64,000 nt of DNA from Prescottella equi (GCF_002094305.1 NZ_LWTX01000001.1:744001-808000), one strand, 5' to 3'. Counted from the stretch's first letter, positions 50,424 through 59,085 are shown. A program made the numbers and translations. Notes: generated by a model not told the origin, from the sequence alone.

Positions 50424-51553
50424 CCTCGGATCGTGTCGTCGTCGAGGCCGACGGCGGATCCCGCGGTAATCCCGGCCCGGCAGGCTACGGCGCGGTGGTG
50501 TTCGACGCCGACCGTGGCCGGGTGCTCGCCGAGCGTCGGGAGTTCCTCGGGGTGGCCACGAACAACGTCGCCGAGTACCGCGGACTGATCGCCGGACTGG
50601 CCGCGGCCCGGGACCTCGGTGCCCACGAGGTGGACGTCCGAATGGACTCCAAGCTCGTCGTCGAGCAGATGTCGGGACGCTGGAAGGTCAAGCACCCGGA
50701 CATGATCCCGCTCGCACAGCGCGCGCGGGAGCTGGCCGACGGGTTCGCCAGGGTGGACTTCACGTGGATCCCGCGAGCCGAGAACTCGCACGCCGATCGC
50801 CTCGCCAACGAGGCGATGGACGGGGAGGACGCCATCACGTCCGGGTTCGCGGATACCGACCCGGCGACCGGCTCCGAGACTTCCCCCGCGACCGACACCG
50901 AGTCCGCCGCCGCGACGTCCCCCGGCTGGACCGGCGCGGTCGGTGCGCCGACCCGCATGCTGCTGCTGCGCCACGGCCAGACCGAACTGTCCGTCGAACG
51001 CCGGTACTCGGGCCACGGCAACCCGCCGCTCACCGCGTTCGGGCGTACCCAGGCGCGGTCGGCGGCACAGCGGATCGCCGACAAGGGCGCGGTCGCCGCC
51101 GTCGTGAGCTCACCACTCGGCCGGGCCCGGGAGACCGCCGCCGCGGCGGCTGAGGCGCTGGGACTGCCGGTCACCGTCCACGACGGCCTGATCGAGACCG
51201 ATTTCGGCAAGTGGGAGGGGCTGACGTTCACCGAGGCCCAGCAGCGCGACCCCGACGTTCACACCCGCTGGCTGTCGGACACGTCGGTGCGCCCGCCGGA
51301 AGGCGAGAGCTTCGACGAGGTGCGGGCCCGGATCGAGACGGTCCGGGACGACCTGACGGCGTCCTATCCCGGCGCCAACATCCTGGTCGTGACGCATGTG
51401 ACGCCGATCAAGACACTGCTCCAACTGGCACTCGACGTCGGACCGTCGCTGCTGTATCGCCTGCATCTGGATCTGGCGTCGCTGAGCATCGCCGAGTTCT
51501 ACCCGGACGGCGGTTCGTCGGTCCGGTTGGTCAACGATACGTCGCACTTGTAG
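50420..51553 (+). CDS. bifunctional RNase HI / acid phosphatase (histidine phosphatase)
   Basis: A 377-residue fusion like Rv2228c. Residues 1-140 are RNase HI: VVEADGGSRGNPGPAGYGAV (first Asp), NNVAEYRGLIAGL (Glu), VRMDSKLVVEQM (Asp) and ENSHADRLANEAM (last Asp). A Ser/Thr/Ala linker (about 145-175) leads to a histidine phosphatase domain: MLLLRHGQTELSVERRYSGHG (catalytic His), VSSPLGRARETA, LIETDFGKWEG and VVTHVTPIK. In M. tuberculosis the C-terminal domain acts as alpha-ribazole phosphatase (CobC type), fitting the nearby cob genes. The end overlaps the DUF4383 gene by 23 bp. Confidence 0.95.
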   Translation: MTSDRVVVEADGGSRGNPGPAGYGAVVFDADRGRVLAERREFLGVATNNVAEYRGLIAGLAAARDLGAHEVDVRMDSKLVVEQMSGRWKVKHPDMIPLAQRARELADGFARVDFTWIPRAENSHADRLANEAMDGEDAITSGFADTDPATGSETSPATDTESAAATSPGWTGAVGAPTRMLLLRHGQTELSVERRYSGHGNPPLTAFGRTQARSAAQRIADKGAVAAVVSSPLGRARETAAAAAEALGLPVTVHDGLIETDFGKWEGLTFTEAQQRDPDVHTRWLSDTSVRPPEGESFDEVRARIETVRDDLTASYPGANILVVTHVTPIKTLLQLALDVGPSLLYRLHLDLASLSIAEFYPDGGSSVRLVNDTSHL

Positions 51554-51986
51554 GGCCGTCGTCGTGCCTCGGCAATGCGACGCCGAGGAACACCAGTACC
51601 ACGCCGGCCACGAGGTGGAGCCAGCTCGACGCGTAGTTGATCGACATGAAGTTCGATGCCGTGTCGGGCCGGATCACCAGCCCGTACACGGCGAGCATCA
51701 CGGCGGCCAGGCCGCTGGCGATGAGGAACATCTCCGCGGCGGCCAGCTTGCGCGACATCGCCAGTCCGATCGCCCCGCTGACGATGTGGGCGAGGTTGTG
51801 CAGGACGGACACCTCCATCAGCCCGAACATGCGCGCGCCCGTTCCGGGGCCGGCCAATGCGATGTCGTCGACACCCGACGTGACACCGGGCACGAAACCG
51901 AGCAGCCCGGTGGCCAGCAGCGCGGCCGCGACGACGGTCGTGGCGAGTTGGGTCGTCGTCCGGGCGAGGCCCTCGGGCTCGTCCAT
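51531..51986 (-). CDS. DUF4383 membrane protein
   Basis: A 151-residue protein with four membrane segments: TTVVAAALLATGLLGFVPGV, NLAHIVSGAIGLAMS, FLIASGLAAVMLAVYGLVI and WLHLVAGVVLVFLGVAL. The DUF4383 hallmark VSVLHNLAHIVSGAIGL is present. ATG 51986 has GGAGG upstream, which decides the start. Function unknown; related genes are often stress-induced. Tail-to-tail overlap with the RNase H gene. Confidence 0.88.
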   Translation of the reverse strand: MDEPEGLARTTTQLATTVVAAALLATGLLGFVPGVTSGVDDIALAGPGTGARMFGLMEVSVLHNLAHIVSGAIGLAMSRKLAAAEMFLIASGLAAVMLAVYGLVIRPDTASNFMSINYASSWLHLVAGVVLVFLGVALPRHDDGPTSATYR

Positions 51987-52092
51987 CGATTCCACCTCCG
52001 GTGGCAGCACGGTTGCTCGACTCCCGGTTACCCATTCTCCCAGCACTCCCACGCGGTGGGCATCCGATTGGATTACGGATGGACGGCAGGCG

Positions 52093-52106
52093 TAGCCTCG
52101 ACCGTT
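52093..52106 (+). promoter_or_regulatory. -10-like element of the leader peptide
   Basis: TAGCCT (52093-52098) with an 8-nt spacer to GTG 52107; TTGGAT about 19 nt upstream could be a -35. Fits a leaderless leader-peptide transcript. Confidence 0.45.
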
Positions 52107-52178
52107 GTGAACGCCCTGCTGACCTGTCGCCGCTACGTCGACAACTGTCTGCAGGCGAGCGCGGTCTGTCACTGCTGA
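52107..52178 (+). CDS. cysteine-rich leader peptide (candidate attenuator)
   Basis: A 23-residue frame, GTG to TGA, too short for routine calling. Its end reads RRYVDNCLQASAVCHC, with four Cys in the peptide (positions 7, 14, 21, 23). The R-R-x-V-D-x-C-x-x-x-S-A-x-C pattern matches actinobacterial leader peptides ahead of sulfur and cysteine genes, and polycysteine leaderless leaders of mycobacteria are known to act as cysteine-responsive attenuators. It lies 122 nt before the symporter gene. GGCTC/GAGCC (from about 52208) could form part of the attenuator hairpin. Function here is inferred. Confidence 0.7.
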   Translation: MNALLTCRRYVDNCLQASAVCHC

Positions 52179-52300
52179 CACCCGGTCGACCACTCGAGTC
52201 CCGGGACGGCTCTCCATCTCCGAGCCTTCCGTGCGTCCATCCCGGTCGCGCGCGTGTCGTCGTGCGCCGCCGTCTCCACATCTTCACCCGAAAGGCCAAA

Positions 52301-53686
52301 ATGTCGGCCCCTACCCTCGACGCGCCCTCCCGGCGCGCCCTGCCCAAGTGGGCAACCTCGTTCGGCCCGCAGATCGTCGCCGGTCTGATCCTCGGCGTCG
52401 TCCTCGGACTGATCGCCCGCGCCATGCCCGACGCGGCCGACGGCAACGAGAACTGGCTCGTCGGCACCGTCAAGACGATCGGCTCGAGCTACGTGGCGTT
52501 GCTGACCGTCGCGGTCATCCCGCTGATCTTCACCGCGATCGTCAGTTCCATCGCGAACCTGCGCAACGTCGCGAACGCGGCCCGTCTCGCAGTGCAGACG
52601 CTGCTGTGGTTCGCGATCACTGCGTTCATCGCGGTACTGATCGGCATCGTCGTCGGCTTGATCACCCAGCCCGGGTCGAACACCACCGTCGACGCCGACA
52701 CGGCGTCCGCTCCCAAGAGCGGTGGGTCGTGGTGGGCGTTCCTCACCGGCCTGGTACCGCAGAATTTCCTCGGGCTCGGCGCCAAGACCACCGTCACCGG
52801 CGACGCGGCCTCCGGATTCTCCGCGACCACGTCGCTGAGCTTCAACGTGCTGCAGCTGCTCGTCGTCGCGATCGCTATCGGCATCGCCGCCCTCAAGGTG
52901 GGTGAGAAGGCCGAGCCGTTCCTGAACTTCAACGCCGCGCTGCTCGCCATCGTGCAGAAGGTGCTGTGGTGGATCATCCGCCTCGCCCCGATCGGGACCG
53001 CGGCGTTGATCGCCAAGGCCGTCGCGACCTACGGCTGGGATGCCATCGGCCAGCTCGGCGTGTTCACCATCGCCATCTACATCGGCCTGGCCATCGTCTT
53101 CTTCGTCGTGTACCCGATCATCATTCGCGTGCACGGCCTGTCGGTGAAGAACTTCTACTCCGGTGTGTGGCCGGCGACCCAGTTGGGCTTCGTCTCGCGG
53201 TCCTCGATCGGCACGCTGCCGCTCACCGAGCGCGTCACCGAACGCAACCTCGGTGTGCCGCGCGAGTACGCGTCGTTCGCGGTGCCGCTCGGTGCCACCA
53301 CGAAGATGGACGGCTGCGCGGCGGTGTACCCGGCGATCGCGGCGATCTTCGTGGCCCAGTTCTACGGCATCGATCTGAGCATCACCGACTACCTGCTCAT
53401 CGTCGTGGTGTCGGTGATCGGCTCCGCCGCCACAGCGGGCACCACCGGCGCCACCGTGATGTTGACGCTGACGCTGTCGACCCTCGGCCTGCCGCTCGCC
53501 GGTGTGGGTCTGCTGCTCGCGGTCGAACCGATCGTCGACATGGGCCGCACCGCGCTCAACGTCACCGGCCAGGCGCTGGTTCCGACGATCGTCGCGAAGC
53601 GGGAGGGCATCCTCGACGAGGAGCTGTACAACGCACCGCGCCAGGGCGATCCGTTCGCGGACGAATCGCTCGAACCGGCCCGCTGA
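52301..53686 (+). CDS. DAACS-family sodium:dicarboxylate/cystine symporter
   Basis: A 461-residue membrane transporter of the GltP/TcyP type. It has eight or so hydrophobic segments, the re-entrant SRSSIGTLPLTERVTER serine-rich loop, the TTKMDGCAAVYPAIAAIF motif (NMDGT-like) and GTTGATVMLTLTLSTLGLP, VEPIVDMGRTALNVTG at the end. Length equals TcyP cystine transporters. The cysteine-rich leader upstream suggests cystine as substrate, though glutamate or dicarboxylate remain possible. AAAGG lies 7 nt before the ATG. Confidence 0.92.
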   Translation: MSAPTLDAPSRRALPKWATSFGPQIVAGLILGVVLGLIARAMPDAADGNENWLVGTVKTIGSSYVALLTVAVIPLIFTAIVSSIANLRNVANAARLAVQTLLWFAITAFIAVLIGIVVGLITQPGSNTTVDADTASAPKSGGSWWAFLTGLVPQNFLGLGAKTTVTGDAASGFSATTSLSFNVLQLLVVAIAIGIAALKVGEKAEPFLNFNAALLAIVQKVLWWIIRLAPIGTAALIAKAVATYGWDAIGQLGVFTIAIYIGLAIVFFVVYPIIIRVHGLSVKNFYSGVWPATQLGFVSRSSIGTLPLTERVTERNLGVPREYASFAVPLGATTKMDGCAAVYPAIAAIFVAQFYGIDLSITDYLLIVVVSVIGSAATAGTTGATVMLTLTLSTLGLPLAGVGLLLAVEPIVDMGRTALNVTGQALVPTIVAKREGILDEELYNAPRQGDPFADESLEPAR

Positions 53687-53692
53687 CCGCGG

Positions 53693-54928
53693 TCACAGGA
53701 CCAACCACAACGCCGTCGTCGCCGCGACGATCGTCAGTGGTGTGGTGGCCAGCCCGAGCTTGGTGAACGTGCCGAGCTCGGGCCGGCACCCGCCGGCCGC
53801 AGCGACGCGGCGCCACAGCATCGTGGCGAGCGAACCGACGTAGGTGAGATTGGGCCCGAGATTGACCCCGATCAGCAGCGCCAGCACCAGTCCGGTCGGC
53901 GCGCCCGGTCCCAGCGCTGCGAGCAGCAGCAGCGTCGCCGGGAGATTGTTGAGCAGGTTCGCGGCGACGGCCGCGATCGCGGCGGTCGCCAGCATGCCGA
54001 CGAGACCGGCGTCGTCGGGCAGACGTTCGCCGATCCACTCGCCGATCGGTCCGGCGGCCACACCCGCCACCACCACACCGAGCGCCAGGACGAACGCGCA
54101 GAACCACACGTCGGCGGCGTAGACGATGCGCTTCGGCGTCGTGCGTCCGTCCCTGAGCGCCGGCACCGCGAGCACCGCGGCCCCCGCCGCCGCGATCCAC
54201 CCCGGCGCGACACCCACCAGCCCGCCCAGCGCGAATCCGGCCAGCGTCGCGGCGAGCACCGCCAACGCCAGAACCGGAGCGGGCTCCGCCGCCGTCGTCG
54301 CTGTGGGGAGGGGGCCGTCCGGGCCGGTCAGTTCGCGGCGGAAGAACACCAGGAAGATCGCGAACTCGATCACCACCGTGACCAGCCACGGCAGCGCCAT
54401 CACCGCTGTGAAGTGGACGAAGGTCAACCCCGTCGCGGAGAACGCGATCAGATTCGTCAGATTCGACACGGGCAGCAGCGTCGACGCCGAATTCGACAGG
54501 TGGGCCGTCGCATACGCGCCGGGACGCACCGAGACGCGCAGTGCCCGCGCCGCCCGGATGACGACCGGTGTGAGCAGTACGACGGTCGCGTCGAGGCTGA
54601 GGACGGCAGTGGTTGCGGCGGCGACCGCGAAGACGAGCGCGAGCAGGCGTCGGGGATGACCCCCGCCCGTCCGCGTCAGGACACCCGCGACCCAGGTGAA
54701 CACCCCGTGCGCGTCGGCGAGGTGGGCGAGCACGAGGATCGCCGCGAGGAATCCGACCGTCGGTGCCAGGGCGGTGATCTCGTCCCATGCCTGGCTCGGC
54801 GTCACCACGCCGACAGCGAGTGCGACGAGGGCGGCCGGGCCGGCGACGACTATCTCCGGCAGCCCGCGCGGGCGTGTGACTGCGAAGATCAGCACAGCGG
54901 CTACCAGCAGCACCGCCACAATCATCAC
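53693..54928 (-). CDS. ArsB/NhaD-like permease (SLC13/ion transporter superfamily)
   Basis: A 411-residue membrane protein with about eleven hydrophobic segments. Family motifs: SQAWDEITALAPTVGFLAAILVL, LSLDATVVLLTPVVI (DATxxxLTP), HLSNSASTLLPVSNLTNLI and NLLNNLPATLLLLAALG (NNLP), GVNLGPNLTYVGSLATMLW. These fit ArsB-type arsenite efflux pumps or related anion/sodium exchangers. No ars regulator or reductase lies nearby, so arsenic export is not assured. Start may be either of two adjacent ATGs (54928 or 54925). Confidence 0.85.
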   Translation of the reverse strand: MMIVAVLLVAAVLIFAVTRPRGLPEIVVAGPAALVALAVGVVTPSQAWDEITALAPTVGFLAAILVLAHLADAHGVFTWVAGVLTRTGGGHPRRLLALVFAVAAATTAVLSLDATVVLLTPVVIRAARALRVSVRPGAYATAHLSNSASTLLPVSNLTNLIAFSATGLTFVHFTAVMALPWLVTVVIEFAIFLVFFRRELTGPDGPLPTATTAAEPAPVLALAVLAATLAGFALGGLVGVAPGWIAAAGAAVLAVPALRDGRTTPKRIVYAADVWFCAFVLALGVVVAGVAAGPIGEWIGERLPDDAGLVGMLATAAIAAVAANLLNNLPATLLLLAALGPGAPTGLVLALLIGVNLGPNLTYVGSLATMLWRRVAAAGGCRPELGTFTKLGLATTPLTIVAATTALWLVL

Positions 54929-54951
54929 CGACGAATGATGTCACGCAGCGG

Positions 54952-55479
54952 CTACTTCAGCAGTTTCACCAGGGTGCGCAGGTTGCGAGTGGTGGTCACC
55001 GCCTTGAGTTTCGGCTTGCCCGTGTTCTTCCCGAATGTGCTGTCGAGCGTGCGCCCACGCTCGACCTCCCAGTACAGGACATTGTCGCCGCCCGCGATGC
55101 GCTCGATGTCCGGGTCGAGCCGGTCTTGCACCTCGAGCAGTCCGCCAAGCACCGACGGCTCGGCGGTGAACATCACGTACGGGTGCCAGCCGGCGCGTTC
55201 GGGATCGAACGGGTAGGCGTCGACGATCCGGGCCAGCGTCGCCGTCTCGAGCACGAACACCCACGCCTCGTACCCGAACACCTTCCGGAGTGCGGTCTCG
55301 ATGGTGGCCTTCAGGCCGGCGACGTCCACCTGGTCGGAGGAGAACAGGACGTTGCCCGACGCGAGGACGGTCTTCACCTCGTCGAACCCGAGGTCCACGA
55401 AGACCTGCCGCAGGTCGGCCATCTTGATGTTGATCCCGCCGACGTTGATTCCCCGCAGAAGTGCCACGTAACGAGTCAT
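54952..55479 (-). CDS. DUF1697 protein
   Basis: A 175-residue soluble protein beginning TRYVALLRGINVGGINIKMA, with LGFDEVKTVLASGNVLFSS, YPFDPERAGWHPYVMFTAEP and TLDSTFGKNTGKPKLKAVTTTRN. All match DUF1697, a family found across bacteria without known reaction. ATG 55479 gives the usual N-terminus. Divergent from rnpB. Confidence 0.92.
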   Translation of the reverse strand: MTRYVALLRGINVGGINIKMADLRQVFVDLGFDEVKTVLASGNVLFSSDQVDVAGLKATIETALRKVFGYEAWVFVLETATLARIVDAYPFDPERAGWHPYVMFTAEPSVLGGLLEVQDRLDPDIERIAGGDNVLYWEVERGRTLDSTFGKNTGKPKLKAVTTTRNLRTLVKLLK

Positions 55480-55538
55480 GGCGCGACGATAGTGCCGAGC
55501 ACCGACACCGCGGGTTCGGACACGGCGACCGCACCCAG

Positions 55539-55551
55539 TAGTCTTGTCGTG
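55539..55551 (+). promoter_or_regulatory. rnpB -10 element
   Basis: TAGTCT (55539-55544) lies 7 nt before the inferred first base of the RNase P RNA. Confidence 0.6.
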
Positions 55552-55983
55552 CGGACGAGTTGGCCGGGCGGCCGCGGCTACGGGAACCGACATCCTCGAG
55601 GTGTCAGGCCCGGGGCCGAGGAAAGTCCGGACTCCACAGAGCAGGGCGGTTGCTAACGGCAACCCGAGGTGACTCGCGGGACAGTGCCACAGAAAACAGA
55701 CCGCCGACGCTCAGGCGTCGGTGAGGGTGAAAAGGTGCGGTAAGAGCGCACCAGCGCCCCGGGTGACCGGGGCGGCTAGGTAAACCCCGCCCGGAGCAAG
55801 GTCGAAGGCCGCACCGGTGTCCTCCGGGACCACGGGTGCGGCTGCGCAGGTGTTCGAGGGCTGCTCGCCCGAGCCTGCGGGTGGACTGCTCGAGGTACCC
55901 GGCGACGGTGTGCCCAGATGGATGGTCGCCACCCGGCGCGCGAGCGCAGGGGACAGGATCCGGCTTACACGCCAACTCGTCCG
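55552..55983 (+). ncRNA. rnpB: RNase P RNA, bacterial type A
   Basis: The end helix pairs CGGACGAGTTGGC (5-prime) with GCCAACTCGTCCG (3-prime). Conserved core segments are present: GAGGAAAGTCCGGACTCC, ACAGTGCCACAGAAAACAG, GTGAGGGTGAAAAGGTGCGG, GTAAGAGCGCACC and near the end GACAGGATCCGGCTTAC. Length is about 432 nt. The -10 box TAGTCT lies just upstream and a strong terminator follows. Confidence 0.97.
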
Positions 55984-55999
55984 CCCACACGCCGATACG

Positions 56000-56033
56000 A
56001 CGAAGGCCCCCGGTGCACACCGGGGGCCTTCGT
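56000..56033 (+). terminator. rnpB terminator
   Basis: ACGAAGGCCCCCGGT (56000-56014) and ACCGGGGGCCTTCGT (56019-56033) form a perfect 15-bp stem with loop GCAC. It also faces the small gene on the minus strand. Confidence 0.88.
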
Positions 56034-56042
56034 CTGCATGTC

Positions 56043-56150
56043 CTACTGGAAGTAGCCGCCGATCGGGTTGATCATGAGCAGCTTGGCCCAGTACTCGGCG
56101 CCGGTCTGGCCGAGGTAGGGAAGAAGCGTGTCGAAGATGATGTAGGACAT
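56043..56150 (-). CDS. small hypothetical protein (35 residues)
   Basis: ATG 56150 with GGAG 7 nt upstream encodes a 35-residue peptide with SYIIFDTLLPYLGQTG and a hydrophobic, aromatic C-terminal part ending GGYFQ. The composition (few Arg, many Ile/Leu/Tyr) is unlike random frames in this GC-rich DNA, which favours real coding. It may be a small membrane-associated protein. No family is recognised. Confidence 0.45.
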   Translation of the reverse strand: MSYIIFDTLLPYLGQTGAEYWAKLLMINPIGGYFQ

Positions 56151-56356
56151 GCGGGGCTCCGATCTGTGACGCCAGCGCGTCGAGAATCCAGTGACGCGAG
56201 GCGTCGGCGAGAATGCGCGGTACGCGCAGAGATTAGCAGTCGGCAGCGTTTTGTCACAGACCCACGTCCACGACTTCACCGTGATGTCACGCGGCCGTCA
56301 CGCGCCGATCCCGGATGGCGTGGTGGCCGTGCGTTCGGCGGGGCACACTGTGGGGT

Positions 56357-56542
56357 ATGAGCGACGACGACAAGCAGTGGTACTTCAGCCTCAGCGACGG
56401 ATCGGTCAGCCAGGGTAAGGCGGCCAACGTGTTCGACCGGATGGGACCGTATCCGGACCGGGAGAGCGCCGAGCGGGCGCTGCAGACCGCGGCCGAACGG
56501 AACAAGGCCGCGGACGACGCGGACGACGAGTGGAACGCCTGA
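56357..56542 (+). CDS. small SPOR-like protein
   Basis: A 61-residue acidic protein: DDDKQWYFSLSDGSVSQGKA, then NVFDRMGPYPDRESAERALQ and a charged tail ending DDEWNA. The pattern resembles the SPOR-like small proteins of mycobacteria (methionine aminopeptidase-neighbour type), but without a membrane segment. CACACT lies 7 nt before the ATG and no Shine-Dalgarno is visible. Function unknown. Confidence 0.8.
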   Translation: MSDDDKQWYFSLSDGSVSQGKAANVFDRMGPYPDRESAERALQTAAERNKAADDADDEWNA

Positions 56543-56617
56543 CCTGACCCGCCTCGGACCGTCGGCGCGGCTCGCGCCGGCGGCCGGGGACGCCCGGGGT
56601 GTTGCGCGGGAGCTGCC

Positions 56618-57514
56618 TCAGGACTTCCGCTCGAGCCGTCGGTAGGCGCGCCGAATCGCCTTGACGTGCTGCGGCAGCGCGTCGACGGCACGATCGGCCC
56701 GCTGCTCCTCGGTGGCGTACAGCAGCCCGTACGTGAAGGTGTCCTCGTCGTCCTCGCGGGCCTGCGCGACCGTGTCGATGATCCACGCGCGGGCGAGCAC
56801 ACCGTCCTGGTGATCGCCCAGGACCGTCTGCAGAGCCTTTGCGGCACTGCCGACATCGGCCGCCGACGGCTCGGCCACCGCGACGGCCTCGGCGGCGTAC
56901 CGGAGTTTCTTGGCCCGCTTGCGAACCCGGTGCAGTGCCGGCCCCGCCTCGGCGCCGTCGTCGAGGAGCCGGCGGACCTTCTTCGCAGCCTTGCGGAGCT
57001 GGCGGTGGGCCTTGTCGAGGCCGGAGCGCAGGGTCACCTCCGCGGGGACGGGGTGCCGGCCGGAAGTGATCTCGTCGAGCAGCGCGCACAGCGCCGCGAA
57101 CCGCGGCTCGTCGAGGCTTTCCACCGCGCTCGCGTGGGCGGCCCGGTACAGGTCCTGTTGCGTCCCGACCAGCCGCTGGTGCACGGACCCGACGACGAGG
57201 TCACCGGGTTGTGCGTCGATGAGGGCGGAGAAGCGCTCGGCGAGCACCTCCGCGTCCCGGGCCTTGCCGAGAACCGATCCGAGCCAGCGCAGTTCGGCGC
57301 GCGCCGTGCGGGTTGCCTCCGACGGGAACGCGTGCTTGTACGAGCCGAGCAGACTGCGCAGGCGGCGGGTGGACACGCGCATCTGGTGGACGGAATCGTC
57401 GGCGTCCGCGCGCACGTCGACGGCGAGCGACACCAGTCGCTCGTAGTGTCCCCGCGCCGCGGGAACGATCACGTCGGGCACCGAATCTCCACGCCCGTGC
57501 TTCTGTGCGGCCAC
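56618..57514 (-). CDS. CHAD-domain protein
   Basis: A 298-residue helical protein with conserved histidines of the CHAD domain: DDSVHQMRVSTRRLRSLLGSY at the N-terminal half and GPALHRVRKRAKKLRYAAEAV at the C-terminal half. It has many surface Lys/Arg, consistent with binding polyphosphate, as known for CHAD proteins. GTG start. Not fused to a CYTH domain here. Same place as Rv2226. Confidence 0.92.
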   Translation of the reverse strand: MAAQKHGRGDSVPDVIVPAARGHYERLVSLAVDVRADADDSVHQMRVSTRRLRSLLGSYKHAFPSEATRTARAELRWLGSVLGKARDAEVLAERFSALIDAQPGDLVVGSVHQRLVGTQQDLYRAAHASAVESLDEPRFAALCALLDEITSGRHPVPAEVTLRSGLDKAHRQLRKAAKKVRRLLDDGAEAGPALHRVRKRAKKLRYAAEAVAVAEPSAADVGSAAKALQTVLGDHQDGVLARAWIIDTVAQAREDDEDTFTYGLLYATEEQRADRAVDALPQHVKAIRRAYRRLERKS

Positions 57515-57559
57515 GCTTCAGGTCTACCAGTGCCGGTGGCTACGCGTCGACCGAAACCG

Positions 57560-58516
57560 TCAGGCGCGGAAGCGGTCCGTGGCCTCGACCAAGTGGTGGG
57601 TGATGCCGGGCTCGGCGGCCGCGTGGCCGGCGTCGTCGACGATGTGCAGTTCGGAGCCGGGCCACGCCCGGTGCAGCTCCCACGCGCTGGTGGCGGGGCA
57701 GACGACGTCGTAGCGGCCCTGCACGATCACACCCGGGACGGATTCCAGAACAGCGGCATCGCGCAGCAGTTGGCCGTCGTCGATGAAGCCCGCGTTGCGG
57801 AAGTAATGGTTCTCGATCCGCGCGAATGCCAAGGCAAATCGCGGCTCGGACGTCTCGTCGATTCGTTCGGGGCGGGGGAGCAGCGTGCTGGTGGCGCCCT
57901 CCCAACCGGACCACGCGATCGCCGCTCGCACGGCGACATCGGGATCGTCGGAGTGCAGTAGCTCGTGGTACGCCTCGACGAGGTCGCCGGAGCGCTGCTC
58001 GGGCGGAATCGGCGCGAGGAACTGCTCCCATCGCTCGGGAAAGAGGTTCCCGGCGCCGCCGTTGTAGTACCAGTCGATTTCGGTGCGGCGCAGCAGGAAG
58101 ATTCCGCGCAGCACCAGTTCGGTGACGCGTTCGGGGTATCGCTGCGCGTAGGTCAGGGCCAACGTCGATCCCCAGGAGCCGCCGAAGACCTGCCAGCGGT
58201 CGACGCCGAGATGTTCTCGTAGCGCTTCGATGTCGGCGACGAGGTGATCGGTGGTGTTCACCGAGAGGTCCGCGCCGTCGGCGACGTGGGGCGTGGACCG
58301 CCCGCAGCCGCGCTGGTCGAACAGCACGATCCGGTAGGCCGCGGGATCGAAGAAGCTGCGGTGCGCGGGATCGGTGCCGCCGCCCGGACCGCCGTGCAGG
58401 AAGACGACCGGCTTGCCGTCGGGATTTCCGCTGACCTCCCAGTAGACGCTCTGCCCGTCACCGACGGACAGGAATCCCGTGCGGTGCGGCGCGATCGGGG
58501 GGTACGGCGTCCGCAC
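57560..58516 (-). CDS. pip: proline iminopeptidase
   Basis: Alpha/beta hydrolase (S33) of 318 residues that removes N-terminal proline. VVFLHGGPGGGTDPAHRSFF (oxyanion), LFDQRGCGRSTPH, VFGGSWGSTLALTYAQRYPE (nucleophile Ser), the cap with RTEIDWYYNGGAGNLFPERW, Asp in VQGRYDVVCP and His in VDDAGHAAAEPG give a full catalytic set. Cytoplasmic, no signal peptide. Ends 45 nt before the CHAD gene's start. Confidence 0.95.
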   Translation of the reverse strand: MRTPYPPIAPHRTGFLSVGDGQSVYWEVSGNPDGKPVVFLHGGPGGGTDPAHRSFFDPAAYRIVLFDQRGCGRSTPHVADGADLSVNTTDHLVADIEALREHLGVDRWQVFGGSWGSTLALTYAQRYPERVTELVLRGIFLLRRTEIDWYYNGGAGNLFPERWEQFLAPIPPEQRSGDLVEAYHELLHSDDPDVAVRAAIAWSGWEGATSTLLPRPERIDETSEPRFALAFARIENHYFRNAGFIDDGQLLRDAAVLESVPGVIVQGRYDVVCPATSAWELHRAWPGSELHIVDDAGHAAAEPGITHHLVEATDRFRA

Positions 58517-58519
58517 GGC

Positions 58520-58981
58520 TCAGAAGCCGATCAGCGCGGACGCGAGATCGGGGATCTCGAGCGCGTACAGCGCACCGTCGCGCACCTGCGGACATTGCGC
58601 GCTGGTGATCGCGTCGACCTGCCCGCGGTCACCGGCGAGCTTCAGCAGGTCGACGCCGTTCGTGGTGGCCCACGAGATCACGACGGTGTTGAGCCCGCCC
58701 TTGCCGATCGTCGGCGTGTAGGTGCGCCAGTTCTGCAGTTGCTCGTCGATGTCCGAGCACAGCTGCGCAGCCTGGGCGTCGGTGACACCGGTGACGGAAC
58801 CGCTGTTCCCGCCCGCTGTGGCCGAGGGCTGCGGGGCCGACGGGGCCGACGTCAGCGCGGACGTCTGTGCGCTGTTACCGGGCGTCGGGGAATCGCCGGT
58901 GCTGCTGCACCCGCCGACGAGGGCGGCGAGTGCGGCGGTCGCGGCGGCGGTCGCCGCGAGGCGTCCTCGGCGTGCGGTCAT
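58520..58981 (-). CDS. putative lipoprotein
   Basis: A 153-residue exported protein. The signal peptide ends in a lipobox LVGGC (Cys about residue 25), followed by a Ser/Thr/Pro linker and a small domain with AQLCSDIDEQLQNWRTYTPTIG and LAGDRGQVDAITSAQCPQVR. Two Cys may pair. Found beside pip; its stop is 3 nt before the pip start. Family unknown. Confidence 0.85.
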   Translation of the reverse strand: MTARRGRLAATAAATAALAALVGGCSSTGDSPTPGNSAQTSALTSAPSAPQPSATAGGNSGSVTGVTDAQAAQLCSDIDEQLQNWRTYTPTIGKGGLNTVVISWATTNGVDLLKLAGDRGQVDAITSAQCPQVRDGALYALEIPDLASALIGF

Positions 58982-59040
58982 GGATGCACCTCGGTTCTGA
59001 TCGGGGGTGGCTGCTGCGCAGTCCGGAATGTCGAGTGTGC

Positions 59041-59085
59041 CAAAAAACGGGAAGGCCGTCCGATCTCGTCGGCCGGCCTTCCCGT
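59041..59085 (-). terminator. intrinsic terminator of panB
   Basis: ACGGGAAGGCCG (59047-59058) and CGGCCTTCCCGT (59074-59085) form a 12-bp stem around a 15-nt loop; on the minus strand the stem is followed by TTTTTT (59042-59047 as A-run on plus), the clearest classical terminator in the window. Confidence 0.9.
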
